Made by a program: the position numbers and the translations under genes | The notes under the pieces: model-generated | The model's input: the letters and a program-made list of their open reading frames with translations, nothing else | Told to the model about the DNA's origin: nothing | Database searches by the model: none | Assembly: GCF_000003815.2 (NCBI RefSeq) | Contig: NC_049986.1 | Span: forward strand, 16,421,172-16,485,171 | Direction of reading: 5' to 3' | Source: Branchiostoma floridae | Lineage: Eukaryota > Chordata > Leptocardii > Amphioxiformes > Branchiostomatidae | DNA length: 64,000 bases | Part shown: in pieces, positions 46,062 through 58,600 of the stretch | Layout: the number at the start of each line of letters is the position of its first letter | How positions within the stretch are numbered: the stretch's first letter is position 1

Positions 46062-46196
46062 CTACTGTCTACAGTTCTCGTGGTAGGGATCTGTGGTTCT
46101 GAAGTCTCTCCAGGTGGGGGGCAGTCCGTCCTGCAGGTGTCTTCCACACCTGTTGCAGGTGGCTGTGAACAGTGTCGTGTAGCTGTTTAACCATGT
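46062..46196 (-). CDS. MED27: MED27 last exon with stop codon
   Basis: Begins TWLNSYTTLFTATCNRCGRH and ends FRTTDPYHENCRQ stop (TAG at 46064-46062). The paired cysteines C-x-x-C and a final cysteine near the end form the conserved C-terminal motif of MED27. The acceptor is TTTCAG. Confidence 0.96.
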   Translation of the reverse strand, partial: TWLNSYTTLFTATCNRCGRHLQDGLPPTWRDFRTTDPYHENCRQ

Positions 46197-48982
46197 CTGA
46201 AAGAGTAACAGTAAGGTTCAGAACATTTTGATAACCAGAAAACTAGGGCTTTCTAAGGGTCTTACACCCCATTAGATACTACAACTTCTGAAGACATTAC
46301 AGATGACTTAATGAATTTCATAGATAAGAACATATTCTTTTTAATGTTTTGTGTGTTTTGTTATCTTTGCATCTTGCATCACATTCTAATTATGAAATCC
46401 ATAGTTACACATGTCAACTTTTGCCTTTGCTGTAAGGTTGCTCAGCGACCACGGTGAAAAGATGGCCTAACAGGATAAGACCTGATTGCAAACATTGTGC
46501 ACATGATCAGAAAATTTGAAAATTTGATTAACAGAATAAACTTAAGTTATTGATCTGCCTAACTCTTCTAACACAATAACTCTACTGAAGCTGAGTGCAA
46601 TCATTTAGGGACAATACTCCAACATATACCCATTCTTATGCAAAGACAGGTATTCATGCAATGTCTTCAACCATCTTCAATGGTGCCTATATGATTAATA
46701 GAAGTCAAAATCCTCATTTTTGTCCCCATTGTATTGATTACCTAAGGCCATAAGCCTAAATCAACCTATCAATCAATGGATTAACAAAGGAAGACATCCA
46801 TAAGATTAACTGCATTAAAATGTCTTGGAACTTTATCCTGATAAATATATATTTTCATTATCCCATTTGCCATACTGTTGAAAATACAAATACATGCAGT
46901 TATGTGCAGCCTTCTGTGGACAAAATACTTTTATATGTTGCTACACATAGTTGAAATTGTACACATTCACAATACAAGAAAGATTGAGTTCTTAACGGGA
47001 GCAAGGTCTCATATCTATCATAAGGAGAAGAACTGCACAATGTGCACTTTAGGTGGCTTAAGGACATTGATAATACAATGATGAATAGCTGTGTGATAAT
47101 CAATGATTTATCATCAGCTTTGCTTATTAATAAAATAGCAGGCTTTAATGCAACTCTGGGGGNNNNNNNNNNNNNNNNNNNNNNNNNNNNNNNNNNNNNN
47201 NNNNNNNNNNNNNNNNNNNNNNNNNNNNNNNNNNNNNNNNNNNNNNNNNNNNNNNNNNNNNNATTCAGATATTTTCTGTTCATCATGCAATTATACAGAC
47301 CCACGCAAAGTGGCTGTATGATGATCGTAAATTTTTGCGGAAACATTATAATAGAGTACACAGAATATCAAGTGGAGCATGATTGGTGTGTAGCAAGTGC
47401 CACTTTGGCTGGCGGTGCACACTTTTGGTTATTACAAACCTGAGATTTTGGGCAAAATGCACAGCTATGGGTATTTTATTTTCCTCCTAGCTTTAAAACC
47501 AACTTGTATCTTTTCCAACAATGTACACTAGACTACAACAGTACTGATACTTGAATGTAAGTTCATCTGTGACGGTAATCAACATTATGATACAATTTCA
47601 AACTTTATTACCATATTCCGCTCTGGATGTGTGACAAAGGCTTTGGGTCATTACAACTTGAAAATGATCAGAGGACTGATCAAAAGCTTGTTGATAAGGG
47701 CTTTATTATAGTGTATGGTTATAAAGTTTTAAACAGTAATGACATTTCTGATACACATTTGTAGATCATGAATTGGGAATCTACAGACTGAGTATAAAAA
47801 CAGCATTCCCAACTTACCAGAAACGTCTGTAGTGCCAAGTCTGGATGGATGGGGTGCTGGTAGTGTAAGGTGGCAGCTGTAGCATGATCAGAGATCTGAA
47901 ACACACACACATTAAGAATTGTAGATCTACAGCAACACAGTGACACTTAACTATATGCCCTTTACTACTGTAAGCAACCAGTACATTTTCAAAATAATGT
48001 AAAAAAATGGATACTTTTGATATTGTTTACACTTGTATTAATTATAAAACTAGATTTCGTGATTGTTACATGTAGTTGCGAGCATGATTCTTAATTCTAT
48101 TTAAGTTTTCCCTTGACAATGTGTTATATATATCATATGTCTGTATCATTGACATCATCAGCCAGTTAAGACATTTAGTCTTGAATGGATAATAACAAGT
48201 ATGTTTTTCATCTATCTTTTGATGAAATACAATACATGATGTGCATGTATATATCAAATAAAACATGTCAACAAAAACACAAAAAATAGCAAACATGATA
48301 ATCTATATTGTCTGATCTAATCTGATGATAAGTACATTATTAAATGCATATATTCAGTAATCACCTAATACTATAGATATTTTAGTTGCTTGTTTGTATT
48401 CATGAACAGGATATACAATATCACACCAACATCTAATATTGCCTACTAGTAATGCATCCAAACGTCTAAGAGAAAGGCAGTATTAACAGTTAATGATCTA
48501 ATTCCCATGTGATGTGCTTAATTCAGCGATTTATTTTGGTAATTATCTCCATGTACATTACAGACAGGTGGGGAGAGTGATTAACATACAAGTGCAGGGT
48601 GTGACTATCTCAAGTGCCACAGGGGGTGTCAAAGCTACAGCGATTATCAGTCAAGCATCGTTACCTTGTACATAAATGTCACTAGAACAGTTGCGCACTA
48701 TGCGTCACCTTAGACATGCAATTATGATGTACAATGTTGCATTTGGTGTTCTCAGCAGGATTTTTTCAGAGTGTATACGTAGGGGGCATGTTGGTGCATC
48801 GAACACACATGGCAAGTGGTGCAGGTGTGAGTATTATAGGGGGTCTGGTGGAATTATCAACATTAAATCATCATTACGGTTGAATTTATAACCCTCAAAA
48901 ACACTATTTCCTGCATTTTAAGAAAAGTATATAGTGAGTATTGTAAGGGGCCTGGTGGAATCCTTTCCTTAAACTTTTTGAA

Positions 48983-49032
<50 letters not shown>

Positions 49033-52000
49033 TACAGAAACACTATATCCTGCATTTTGAGGGATTAACTTTAGTGAAATAAAGCTGGTTGCAACACAAT
49101 GTTGGGGTCCAAATCACAATGTAGAGGTCCAAATCACAGCATAGGGGCCCAAATCACAGCATAGGGAATCCAAATCACAGCATAGGGGTCCACTATGCTG
49201 GAAAGGCCTGGCAAGAACACTGGCATCTGCAGTGTACACTGTATTAACCTTGTCCTTGCTGAGGTAGCTTGTTCTGACAAGAAATCCGGTTTTATTACAG
49301 GGTTAAGCAGTGGAAAGGTTAAATTTTCAGAAGAGAAATTTTGAAAAGTACTTTGGCAAGGCTTTATCACTGTGAAACACAATTTCATCAGATGCGCTTT
49401 ATACATGTAACATGGATCTATAACATGGTATATTAATTCTAAAAGGATAAATCTCTCATATATAATCCCTGAACTTTTCTCATCTTAAGGCATTATGGGG
49501 CTAAGTACATTCCTTTAAAGCAAAGCTTTAGTCAAAATACTTGTTACTTACAGTCTCATGAGCTGCCTTATCCATGTAAAGCGTCTCAGCTGGGGTATGC
49601 TTAAATCATCGATTGACAAATGCTCAATGTACCTAATAGATGAAAATCTATGATCTCATGCTACTAGTATATCCTGCTCCCCATACTGCCTAAAGCTAAT
49701 CAATTAATCTATTTAAATTAGGTGACAATGGGCTACTACAAATTTGTGCGTGTCATATAGTGATTCGTGCATATCACATAAGATTTTGTGCAAATGCTTA
49801 CATAGTAGGCACCCCTGTATTACTATGAGGCACAGCAGCAAGTTGAAGGTTCCGTGCATGATCAGTGAAGTATCAATGATCAAAGAAGAAAGCACTGTAG
49901 TATTATCATTAGTAGTTCCCAGTATTTGATTATACTGCTGCTGGGATCCCTGACACGGGGTAGCAGCAGTCGGCTAGTTTTCACGCCGCACTTAAAATTT
50001 CCCTGTAAATATTGAAATTTTGTAGTGCCTTAAGTATGAGGGGTTTTGCTGACCTCTTGGCTGCAAACTTAAAACTGCTGTGAATTACTTCTTCCGTCTT
50101 CTGCTGCTTCCACCTTGTTTCAACCAGAAACTTAATACCGCAGTAGACACTCCATTTTGTTACTGTCTTTCAAATTTTATCAGGACAGCCTTGTAAAAAA
50201 GGTGAAAAGGAAACTTAAAACAGCTGCCACAAATACTCCATTTTGTTCTTGTCTTTCAAATCATACCAGGTCAGCCTTGTAAAAGAAGATGAAAAGGAAA
50301 CTTAAAACCGTAACAGACTCCATTTTCTTCCTACTATGAAATTAGATCCCCTTAAGGGCATTTACAGTATTTCGCAAATATCATCTTTTACTTAAAAGGT
50401 CAATGGTACAAGGTAATGGTTGTTTCATGCTGTGTCTTTTCAACAGAGAAAATGTCAACAGACGTTGTTATGCAATGGATGCTATAGGCACGTTACACAG
50501 CACAGGAAAAAGCCTGTAGGATAAGTTGTCCTGATCCGAGACCAGTCATACGTCTGGTTTGCGTAATACATGCTGGTGAAAGCCTCTTAGAATACCACCT
50601 GGTGCCATTAACCCTTGTAAAACTACAGGTGACACAAAAGTGTGTTTTTGTTTACACTTTGGGTACCTTTCAGCAGGGTGAGGTTGGTAAGAGATATATA
50701 CTATAGAATAGGACCCATGAAAACATTTAAACAGTGCTGTTGGTAATTTTTCTACATCATGAGTTGAATCTACTTTATGATATCACACTGCACAGTGATA
50801 TTCACAACATATGAATGCAGCATTGTTGTGCTGTGAGAACATTATTGTGATGGAACTTCCCATCGCACGAGTTGCCTGCCACTTGTCCAACAGGGGAATT
50901 TTCAATAGGCTACCAAAAATTAGGAGACTTTGCCCAACTTTCTTTCCTGTTATCAATGCCGGAAACTTGAAAAATGATGCAAACATGTTGATAATGAGTT
51001 GCACATGTCCATCTGAATGACGATTTTTAAGTTCAAAATATTTGGAGTTTGGCACCTAAATTAAATGATACATACTTGTAAAAAAAAATAAGATGATTTT
51101 TTTCACAGTTGACAGAAAAAAAAAACGTTATGTACACATTAAGTGTTTTTCAGATGTGTATACGTCATGCAAATAAGTTTTAAGACATGTCTGAGCTGTT
51201 TTGTATCTGCTGGCAAATATCACTTTACCTGCTTGCACTGGCTAAACAGTATCAAACTAATAAAGCTTATATAAGGCCAACTGTTAGAGCATGACAACAA
51301 GCTTAAACTGAAGGTTTGGAGGGCTTCATTGCTGACTTCATAGCTTACAGTAGTCCTAGAAACATCTTAACACTTACGTAGTCAACCTTGTCTGGGACCC
51401 ATTAACAGGATCTCCATCAACCAAAGGATTTTCTTTCACACTAGGAATCAGACAGGAGGGGTGGGTGCCTTTAACATTTAAGGCTACCATAGGCTGTGGG
51501 CAAATCAATCTTACTTTATTTCGCATAAAAGCAATTTACAGATCCTTAGCAGTGTTAGTACAAGATGGATATCTATGGAGTGCCCCCTGTAAGATTGTGT
51601 ACAGTAAAGGTATGTTTTCTACAGTTTTGAGACAAAAAATACTTCTCCAGGCTACACTTTTTTCTGAATAGAAAAACCTTTTAATTATGCTGTCCACTCA
51701 ATTCCTATTCAGTAAGGAAAAAGAATGATGATGAAAGTACTATGTGCATGCAAATGGACACTTATGGTGTCCTACTGAATTTGTTGTTTATTCATATGGC
51801 CTATTTCAAATGACACCCAAAATATCCTGCATAAAAGCTCTCATCTGCTTAATTCTATTACCTTCTGTTCATCCTTACCTTTTCAAACACTCTGAACTGG
51901 CTCTTTGACCAAATATCCAGCTGTGAAACAAAAGAATATACAGCATTAGTCAGATTAAACAGAACAGAGGTTTGCAAATTCATGCTAGCAATACAATTAG

Positions 52001-52521
52001 TATGTATCAGGGAAAAGAATGACAATGACCTACATGTAATAGAGGCATGAGACATATCATGCAATACAAAACTATAATCATTATGGCATTGCTAAATCTT
52101 TACTGCTGCAAGTACAAAACATGCGAAAACTTTCGCTCTGTTATTCTCCTGAGTAATTTTGAAAAACACTTTCTAATGCTTCAGCAGACCATGGATAGGC
52201 ACAGCAGGTTTCCATACTTCAAATCCTTGTTGTCTTCCTGAGTAAATTAGAGTTAAAAAGTCAGAGACAGAGGGAATTTTCGAAGGACAGAGTCAGTGGG
52301 ACAGACAGAGGAAGGGAGTAATCTTAAGTGCTTTTAAGCACTTAAGATTACTTAAGATATCCTTATGCCTATTATGCGAAAAGTTTTCCATTATTGTATA
52401 AACTTGTACACACCTTGCCGTCCTCCTGAGTAACATTTTCCTGAAACCCTTTCACCACTACTCGGTCTATCAGCAGCCCCCTCAGGACAACAATGGCTTG
52501 TAACGTCCGCCCCAATCCAAT
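46062..52521 (-). CDS. MED27: Mediator complex subunit 27, C-terminal 120 residues
   Basis: MED27 is a nuclear subunit of the Mediator complex that links transcription factors to RNA polymerase II. Four exons joined in phase 0 give 120 residues ending in a stop. Diagnostic blocks: LIDRVVVKGFQENVTQEDGK, LDIWSKSQFRVFEK, ISDHATAATLHYQ and the C-terminal zinc-knuckle-like CNRCGRHLQDGLPPTWRDFR. Known animal MED27 proteins are about 310 residues, so roughly the first 190 are missing; no matching exon was seen between 52.5 kb and 64 kb. Introns here are about 1.6, 4.0 and 0.5 kb, much longer than in the ADAMTS gene. No AATAAA on the coding strand was found within about 1 kb downstream of the stop. 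Confidence 0.95.
46197..47817 (-). other. MED27 last intron with assembly gap
   Basis: Intron of about 1.6 kb. It holds the 100-N gap at 47163-47262 and otherwise AT-rich unique sequence in which I see no feature. Confidence 0.7.
47163..47262. other. Assembly gap, 100 N
   Basis: Exactly 100 N inside the last MED27 intron. The flanks show no obvious repeat. Confidence 0.99.
47818..47895 (-). CDS. MED27: MED27 internal exon
   Basis: Encodes 26 residues, ISDHATAATLHYQHPIHPDL and then ALQTFL, with TTTCAG acceptor and GTAAGT donor, phase 0 on both sides. It matches the conserved DHAT-ALLHYQ block. Confidence 0.95.
48985..49033. repeat. CAT microsatellite
   Basis: About 16 uninterrupted CAT units in a MED27 intron. 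Confidence 0.97.
49098..49191. repeat. 20-bp tandem repeat, about 4.6 copies
   Basis: Units of the form AGCATAGGGGTCCAAATCAC, the first two with AATGTTGG or AATGTAGA at the start. Located in a MED27 intron. Confidence 0.93.
50128..50331. repeat. Tandem repeat, period 83-87 bp, about 2.4 copies
   Basis: Copies start at 50128, 50211 and 50298 (partial). Shared words: AAACTTAA, ACTCCATTTTGTT, TGTCTTTCAAAT and CAGCCTTGTAAAA. Confidence 0.85.
51879..51920 (-). CDS. MED27: MED27 internal exon (14 codons)
   Basis: Short 42-base exon encoding LDIWSKSQFRVFEK, almost invariant in MED27. CACAG acceptor, GTAAGG donor, phase 0. Confidence 0.95.
52318..52351. repeat. Perfect palindrome, 16-bp arms, TT loop
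   Basis: GTAATCTTAAGTGCTT, TT, AAGCACTTAAGATTAC, about 60 bases from the nearest MED27 exon. Confidence 0.96.
52414..52521 (-). CDS. MED27: MED27 internal exon, most 5' exon found
   Basis: Encodes 36 residues starting IGLGRTLQAIVVLRGLLIDR and ending TQEDGK. TTTTCAG acceptor and GTGTGT donor, phase 0. The preceding coding exon must lie further right and was not found in the window. Confidence 0.94.
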
Positions 52522-52689
52522 CTGAAAAGAGAGCAAAAATTACTACTGATTTATCATAAAAAGCACCGTCACCTGATTTTTGCTATTTGTTATTGTCTTT
52601 CAAATTATAAGGATTTGTCTTACAAAAAAGTTGTCTCATAGTCTTTTTTGAGGCTATAATATGGACGGTTGGTTGTTATACACTGTGTC

Positions 52690-52870
52690 CAATGGCTTTT
52701 AACCTCCCAGAATGAAGTTAGCCACCCATTATACAACTGGTTGCAGTAAGGAAAGTCGTGTTAATTTCCTTTTCCAAGGGTACAACATCGGCGGCATGTC
52801 AGCAGATTCAAACCAAGAACCTCTGGGTTCAGGGCCAAACTTACTTAGCTACTAACCGTTGCTCCAAAAC
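52690..52870 (-). mobile_element. Diverged tRNA-derived SINE
   Basis: The same body word as the other SINEs (TAAGGAAAGTCGTGTTAA on the plus strand) and a degraded B box, CTTGGTTTGAATC, on the minus strand. Confidence 0.55.
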
Positions 52871-53219
52871 AACACCACTCCTCCTGTAACCAAAGTGCTA
52901 TGTCATCTTTTCTTCATTCAACGAATGATCCCCATCTAAATACCAGTCACAACTGGCTCATTTCGGTACACAACATCGCAGCCTGGATGTTATCCTTTGA
53001 TCTAGCAGTTCACCCCTGGTCAAGGATCCTGCCTCCATCATCGTTAAGTTGTCTGTCATAGTGCAACCATGACATTTAGGAGAGCCCCTTTTAAGAGAAC
53101 CCAGAGTGGGTGGGATGACGTGCTTTATGCATATTTAATTGCCTGTCAGGCGGCTTGTCTGGTGAGGCTGTGACTGCTCAAACTGCAGAGGCTGCTGGTG
53201 GTAGCTGGCCGTGCGACAC

Positions 53220-53660
53220 GGATGCTTAACATTGTACTTTCAGGTATGTTAGTACTGTCACATGTGCCACGTTTTATTCACAAACAAAACTGATGTGGTT
53301 AGATCTTGAATTCTCAGAAACAGATAAAAACTAGTGGATGCTATCTGAAATATGTCTGACTGTTCACAAAATCTATCCACTTCCTTGACTAACTTTTGCA
53401 TCTGCATACGACCAATCTTCATTGACGTACATGTATAGAAGGATGCTTAACATTGTACTCTCAGGTATGTTACTGTCACATGTGCCACTTTTATTCACAA
53501 ACAAAACTGATGTGGTTAGATCTTGAATTCTCAGACACAAATGAAAACTAGTGGATGCTACCTGAAATGTCTGTCCACTTACTTGAGTAACTTTTTGTAT
53601 TGAATTTGCATTTGTATTCTTACTGGGTGACCAATCTTCATTGACGTACTAGTATAGAAG
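53220..53660. repeat. Tandem duplication, period 221 bp
   Basis: Copy 1 53220-53440 and copy 2 53441-53660. Shared words: GGATGCTTAACATTGTACT, ACAAAACTGATGTGGTTAGA, AACTAGTGGATGCTA and CCAATCTTCATTGACGTAC. A few indels separate the copies. Confidence 0.92.
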
Positions 53661-54454
53661 TTGAATGATTTATCCAATTTTGGGCCATTTTGTCACCAAT
53701 GGCAATCAAGGTCTCCATGGGTGGATGTGCAGGAATATATATGAGTATGTTTAAGCAAAATGACCCATCTCATAGCAACTCTTTTTATGGCTGGAAAATA
53801 TACGATGTGTTGTGCTGCTCTGTTGTGTGGGTCACGAACCATTCAGGAGACTGAGTAGACTACCCTTTCATAATAGTTAAATAGTCAACTTTATCATTCA
53901 ACAAATTAATACATCAAAAATTCATTATTTGTCCAATTTACAATGTAAGTATTGAAGTGCTCTCAAGTAAGAATGGAGCAATAATTCTACATAGACTCGG
54001 CACTAAACAGAAGAAAGCATGTACATGGACATCATCAACATTTTCCCATTTAATTTCCAATTGATAACTCTACAAAATGACAGTTTATAAGATATGAACA
54101 TGATTCAAAATCAAAACAAAAATCAGTTCAGTGCAAAGTCGTGAGCCTTTGTGTGCCTTTCACCACCTGAGACCTTGTAGAGTGTACTTTTCAGGTGAAT
54201 GCCATGGGTTAAGCACTATTGAGACACTAAGCTTTTTGTCCTTCTACTTGTGAAACAGTGGAAAGCACCATTAACAGTCTGTCAAATGTATGACAGGCAG
54301 AGTATCAACCTGTCACCCCCATGAGAATATGCTTTTGTTATGGAAATATGTGTCTTTTACACTGGACCTTTATCACAGTGTAGATCTATGTAAAGTCCAG
54401 ATTTTAAAAATATCATTAATGATTATAAAACTAATAGTACCTGGATATACTTGT

Positions 54455-54530
54455 AGAATTCTTTTTTACAACCAGCAGGTACTTACTTGGCTTAGGCTTC
54501 CTATATCCTATATTCTACCAACCTGATGAA
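54455..54530. repeat. Partial relative of the 43.4 kb hairpin repeat
   Basis: GAATTCTTTTTTACAACCAG and TACTTACTTGGCTTA match the reverse complement of 43515-43560. The next bases (CCTATATTCTACCAACCTGA) match 43562-43592 in direct orientation, so the two copies have different arm arrangements. Confidence 0.7.
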
Positions 54531-55117
54531 ATTATTTTCGGTAATAGTGGCTGGGTTTAGCTCAACACATTCATCCCACATCTAGACAATATGGTTGTTT
54601 ATACCACTGGGAATTGTTTTCTTTTGTCTGCAGAATGTGGTAGTAATATTTTCCCTGTAATTCTATCTGTTGGCTGTAAACTGCGGGTAGGTGCTTTGGG
54701 TTCTGTCATGGTTGTCAGTTTAAATCTGACCTAAGTATAAACTACTGAAACATCACGCTACAAATAATGGCTATTCATCTACATTGACTGCCTAAATTAT
54801 TTGATGGCACACTGTTCTTATCAATTTTGCAACGGTCTCTGTGAGTCGTGTCTGTGTGGTGTCATGGTCTGCACATTCAGCCTCTCAAATTCAGTGGAGC
54901 CAGCAGCTTGAATTTGTGCCCAATGTCAATTCAAATTATTGCCCCTGACAAATGTTTAGCCCAACACTTGTTGGGTGTTTTGATTATTAATCAGCCATAT
55001 ACCTGAGGGGAGCTAGAGAAGTGAGTCACACTCATTGGGTGTGGTTATTTTCAAACAGAAGTCAGATTTCAGGACAAGAGGTTGCGCAGTGGAGGCCAAT
55101 ACCGACACTAATCGGTT

Positions 55118-55180
55118 AACGAAAGAATGAAGACCTTTATTGTACAGTTTTGCCCAACCCAGCTAAGTACAGGTCACAAC
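55118..55180. repeat. Dispersed repeat shared with 29005-29070
   Basis: GAAGACCTTTATTGTACA, then AAGTACAGGTCACAACA, in the same order as in the MITE at 28969-29241. No terminal inverted repeat was recognised at this copy. Confidence 0.5.
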
Positions 55181-55429
55181 ACGTCAAAACATATATACAT
55201 ATAATAGTATAAGAAATCTTGTCTAACACAGAAGTTTGGCTTCTTCTCGCTTCTTGGTAATGGTGAAAATAAAGGACTGTATGGGTTTAGCTTTGGTTGG
55301 TTTATCAAACCCTACCCTATAGCTTTAACCCTACCCTATAGCTTTAACCCCAACTTCACGCATGTGCTTGTGCACTAACCAGCAGAGCAAAAATCTGAGG
55401 GAGCAGAAATTTGGCATGACGCCAGGTCT

Positions 55430-55650
55430 GGACAGAAAAAAGTTCCATTGTCCATTCGAAGGGGGACGTAAAGTTGGTGGCCCTGTGTATGAGGGAGATT
55501 TTTATGTTATCCTCGAGCATCAAACCTCATGTAAAAGAACCCAAAACTTTTATGGAGAATAGTACATGGGTTGACCTGATGCGTTTGGCCGAAAATTCCT
55601 GCCGTAGTGAAGCTGCATTGCACCACCACCAGCTGATTGAGGATGATTGC
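55430..55650 (+). mobile_element. Degraded SINE body
   Basis: Blocks GGGGGACGTAAAGT, CCCTGTGTATGAGGGAG and CATGTAAAAGAACCC correspond, reversed, to the conserved body of the SINE at 30.5-31.0 kb (GGGACCTCCATTTAACGTCC, GGGTTCTTTAACGTGCATGG). Small open frames here are part of the repeat. Confidence 0.5.
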
Positions 55651-58600
55651 CTTAAACTTTTTACCTTGTGATGATCAAGAAACATGACAGGCAGTGATAA
55701 TTTTAGCACAACCACAAATCAGTGTTACATTGGCTGTCTTTTTCTATGAAACAGTGCATAAGATATATATTTATCTAACCCTTGGGGCAAGTATCACATG
55801 GTACCAACTTGTATAGCTCACAAAAGATCACATTTAACAATGATGAAGAGTGCTTTACGTTGAAATATGTTTAAGATATATTTTGTATATTACACATGAA
55901 GATACACAGTATATCTTAATCTATATGTGCATAAACAATTGATGTAACACCTACGAATGCTTTGATAAGGACAAAATATTGAACTGAAGGCATTGGCACT
56001 ACCAGCAGGTATTTCAGCACCAAGGAAAGAACTTCACCAACATCAGCTGTCAGCAGAGTATGGCATAGTTTGCTTTGCTTCCGATGTCAGATAAGAAGAC
56101 ATAGAATTATTATCTGTAACTTGTTTATCTTGTACTTACAACTCTATTTTTGAGACAATTGGTATGAAGAATATCTGAATGCATTACGATGGCATATAGT
56201 GATATGATGCTTGAAGAAAACTGTTTGACACCACTTTAAGGTATATTTACATGTACTTGAATAATACACCATATGACAGGAAATCAACAAAACCTACATT
56301 TTTACAAATATTACATAGAATTGACTTGAGCTACACTCTAATTAGAGCTGTGTACTTTTAGTTACAGGTAGTCAGGTATAGGTCTATCTATATGGTATCT
56401 GTACCCATACCTAAGGAAGTTTTATCAATATGTAAGTTATAATTTTAGTTATACATGTAGCCAACTGTCTTTCTGGGTAATAAATTGTCATCTTTCTATG
56501 AGGAATTAACATTTTTGAATCTCAAAATATCTTTAAAATTTTTTTTCAAATTTTCAACCACAACATTATCACAATTGGCATCATTGACTTGGGATCTACT
56601 TATGTGTAGTCTGGAAAAAAGGTTGCCACTGGTTGTTTTAGTTGTACAGATACATGTACTCCAAATGGTTAGGTCTGAACATGTACATGTACCTAATCAA
56701 TTTCACAGGTACAGGTATTAGGCTCACAGCCCTAACCCTAATATTATTCCCTTTACTGCAATAAGCTGCTATTGACGATAGGATGGCAGAATTAGGCCTC
56801 CTTCCTACCTGTCTACTCTGGTCTGACTAATATTGCTCATAATAGCTCCCCTGGGATTGGGATTATAAGAATTATCTCCTCTCTAATGTGTTCATAAATG
56901 ATAGATAACACCGGCACAAACTTGCAAAATATATGGCCTAGTCATCTTGGATTTTTTACAAGACGTATGTGTGCTTGATAACCGTCATCTGCTACAATCA
57001 AGACGCGCAGCAAGGATCACGAACTATTTTCATATGATTTGATGATAATCATTACCTTCATCTGGTTTTAAGGAATAATAGGTCCATGAATACCATTCAC
57101 CTGGATGTCTAACCTTCATCGACATGCTTAGATTATATGTTTGCCCCAGTTTTGCAAGGGAAAATTACACTCCATTCTTTTATAGAAGTGAAAACTGTGT
57201 GGTATTCTTTCCGGAGACAATTACTATTGGCACAGTTCTTAGGCCAGGAGTTACAGAAAGATAAGACATGTACATTTGTACATGCACACATCCTATTCAT
57301 AACATTTGCTTAATTTTAAGCTGCTTCTTTATAATTAGGTCCACTTTTCTTTTTTTGTAGATTGACAAGGCATCAATCTAAATGTCCCTTTTAGAAAAAC
57401 AAACAGGCCTAATATAAAAGTCTGATGTAATCTTCTAAAAGCATTTTGCCCCTGAAGCATACTGTATTTAGTAGAGCCCACACTGACATGAAACCCTTGG
57501 TGCCTGAAACGAATACAAGCGTGGGCTACTTCATTTGTCAAATCTTTTAACATTTGCAGATGTTGTATGTTTGTGGAGATGTCTCCACCACAAAATCATC
57601 ACAACATCAACAATTTTTGTTAATGCACAGTATACCAACCTCAAATTTTAAATACAGCAAACAACTTCTTTACCACCAAGTGGAACGTTATAAAAGTTCT
57701 TGCAAAGTTGAAGTTAATTTACAGTATGAACGCTTGATGGAGCATGGGCCACCGGATTGGACCATTCTGAACTAGTAAAGTGGCATACTTGTCCTTTGGC
57801 GCAACAGACTGTTACATATGTGTCCTAAGTTTTACAGCAGCCTTGTGAAATTTTGAGCTCAGAATCAACATATACTTTTCCATGGGGTGCAATTTTCTAG
57901 AAACAGCAAGTTTAGATTTCTCCCAAACTGCACATTTTTGGGAAAGTGCCTAGTGGAAAAATAGCGCCCTGAAGTAGGAGCACTTAAGGGCTATATCCTA
58001 GCTCATATTCTTGGAAATAGCTGCCATGCTGCTTCACAACATGCTATCATGAGTGGGTGTTTAAAACACCTATTAAATTGTGATGGAAAATGCAAACCAA
58101 ACGATATCCCAAATTATCATCTTTTCGTCTATAACTTAGATCAGGTGTCCAATTGTTGGGAAATGACATTTTCCAAAATTGTGAAAAAAGACTTCTAGAA
58201 CAGTAGATCTTGATAATTAAGGGTTAATGACCTGCCCCGAGGTGTATATGGCGTCATAACGCCTGGGCCTTTGCTATAACCACTGAATGGCTATATGATA
58301 ATACTGGTCTTTGTAGAGTTTATTCCAGAAAACAGCGTGCGTCAAACATATCAGGTAGTTTTACAAGTTGCAACAGAAGACAAAGCAATATTTTCACAGC
58401 TACATGTGTTTATAGGGAAAATACCTGATTTTAGGGACAGAACTTGACATTTAACAGCATGGATTACTCTGCTGATGTGCTGTTATCCTTATATATGAGT
58501 TAAGTGTCCATCACACTCTTCTACTGAACACTTTCTTTTAGCAGAGTGATCTTTGATTGCCTTTGAATGTGCAATTTGGGGAGAAAGTACATGTAATCTC

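Larger units (their letters stand above)
47896..51878 (-). other. MED27 intron (4.0 kb)
   Basis: AT-rich. It contains the CAT microsatellite at 48985-49033, the 20-bp tandem repeat at 49098-49191 and the tandem repeat of about 85 bp at 50128-50331. Nothing else is supported. Confidence 0.7.

Noticed and set aside
54541-55430. Possible MED27 N-terminal exon
   Set aside because: No frame on the minus strand matches the expected helical N-terminal part of MED27.
55362-55715. Small proteins on both strands near 55.5 kb
   Set aside because: They are translations of a degraded SINE body found elsewhere in the window.
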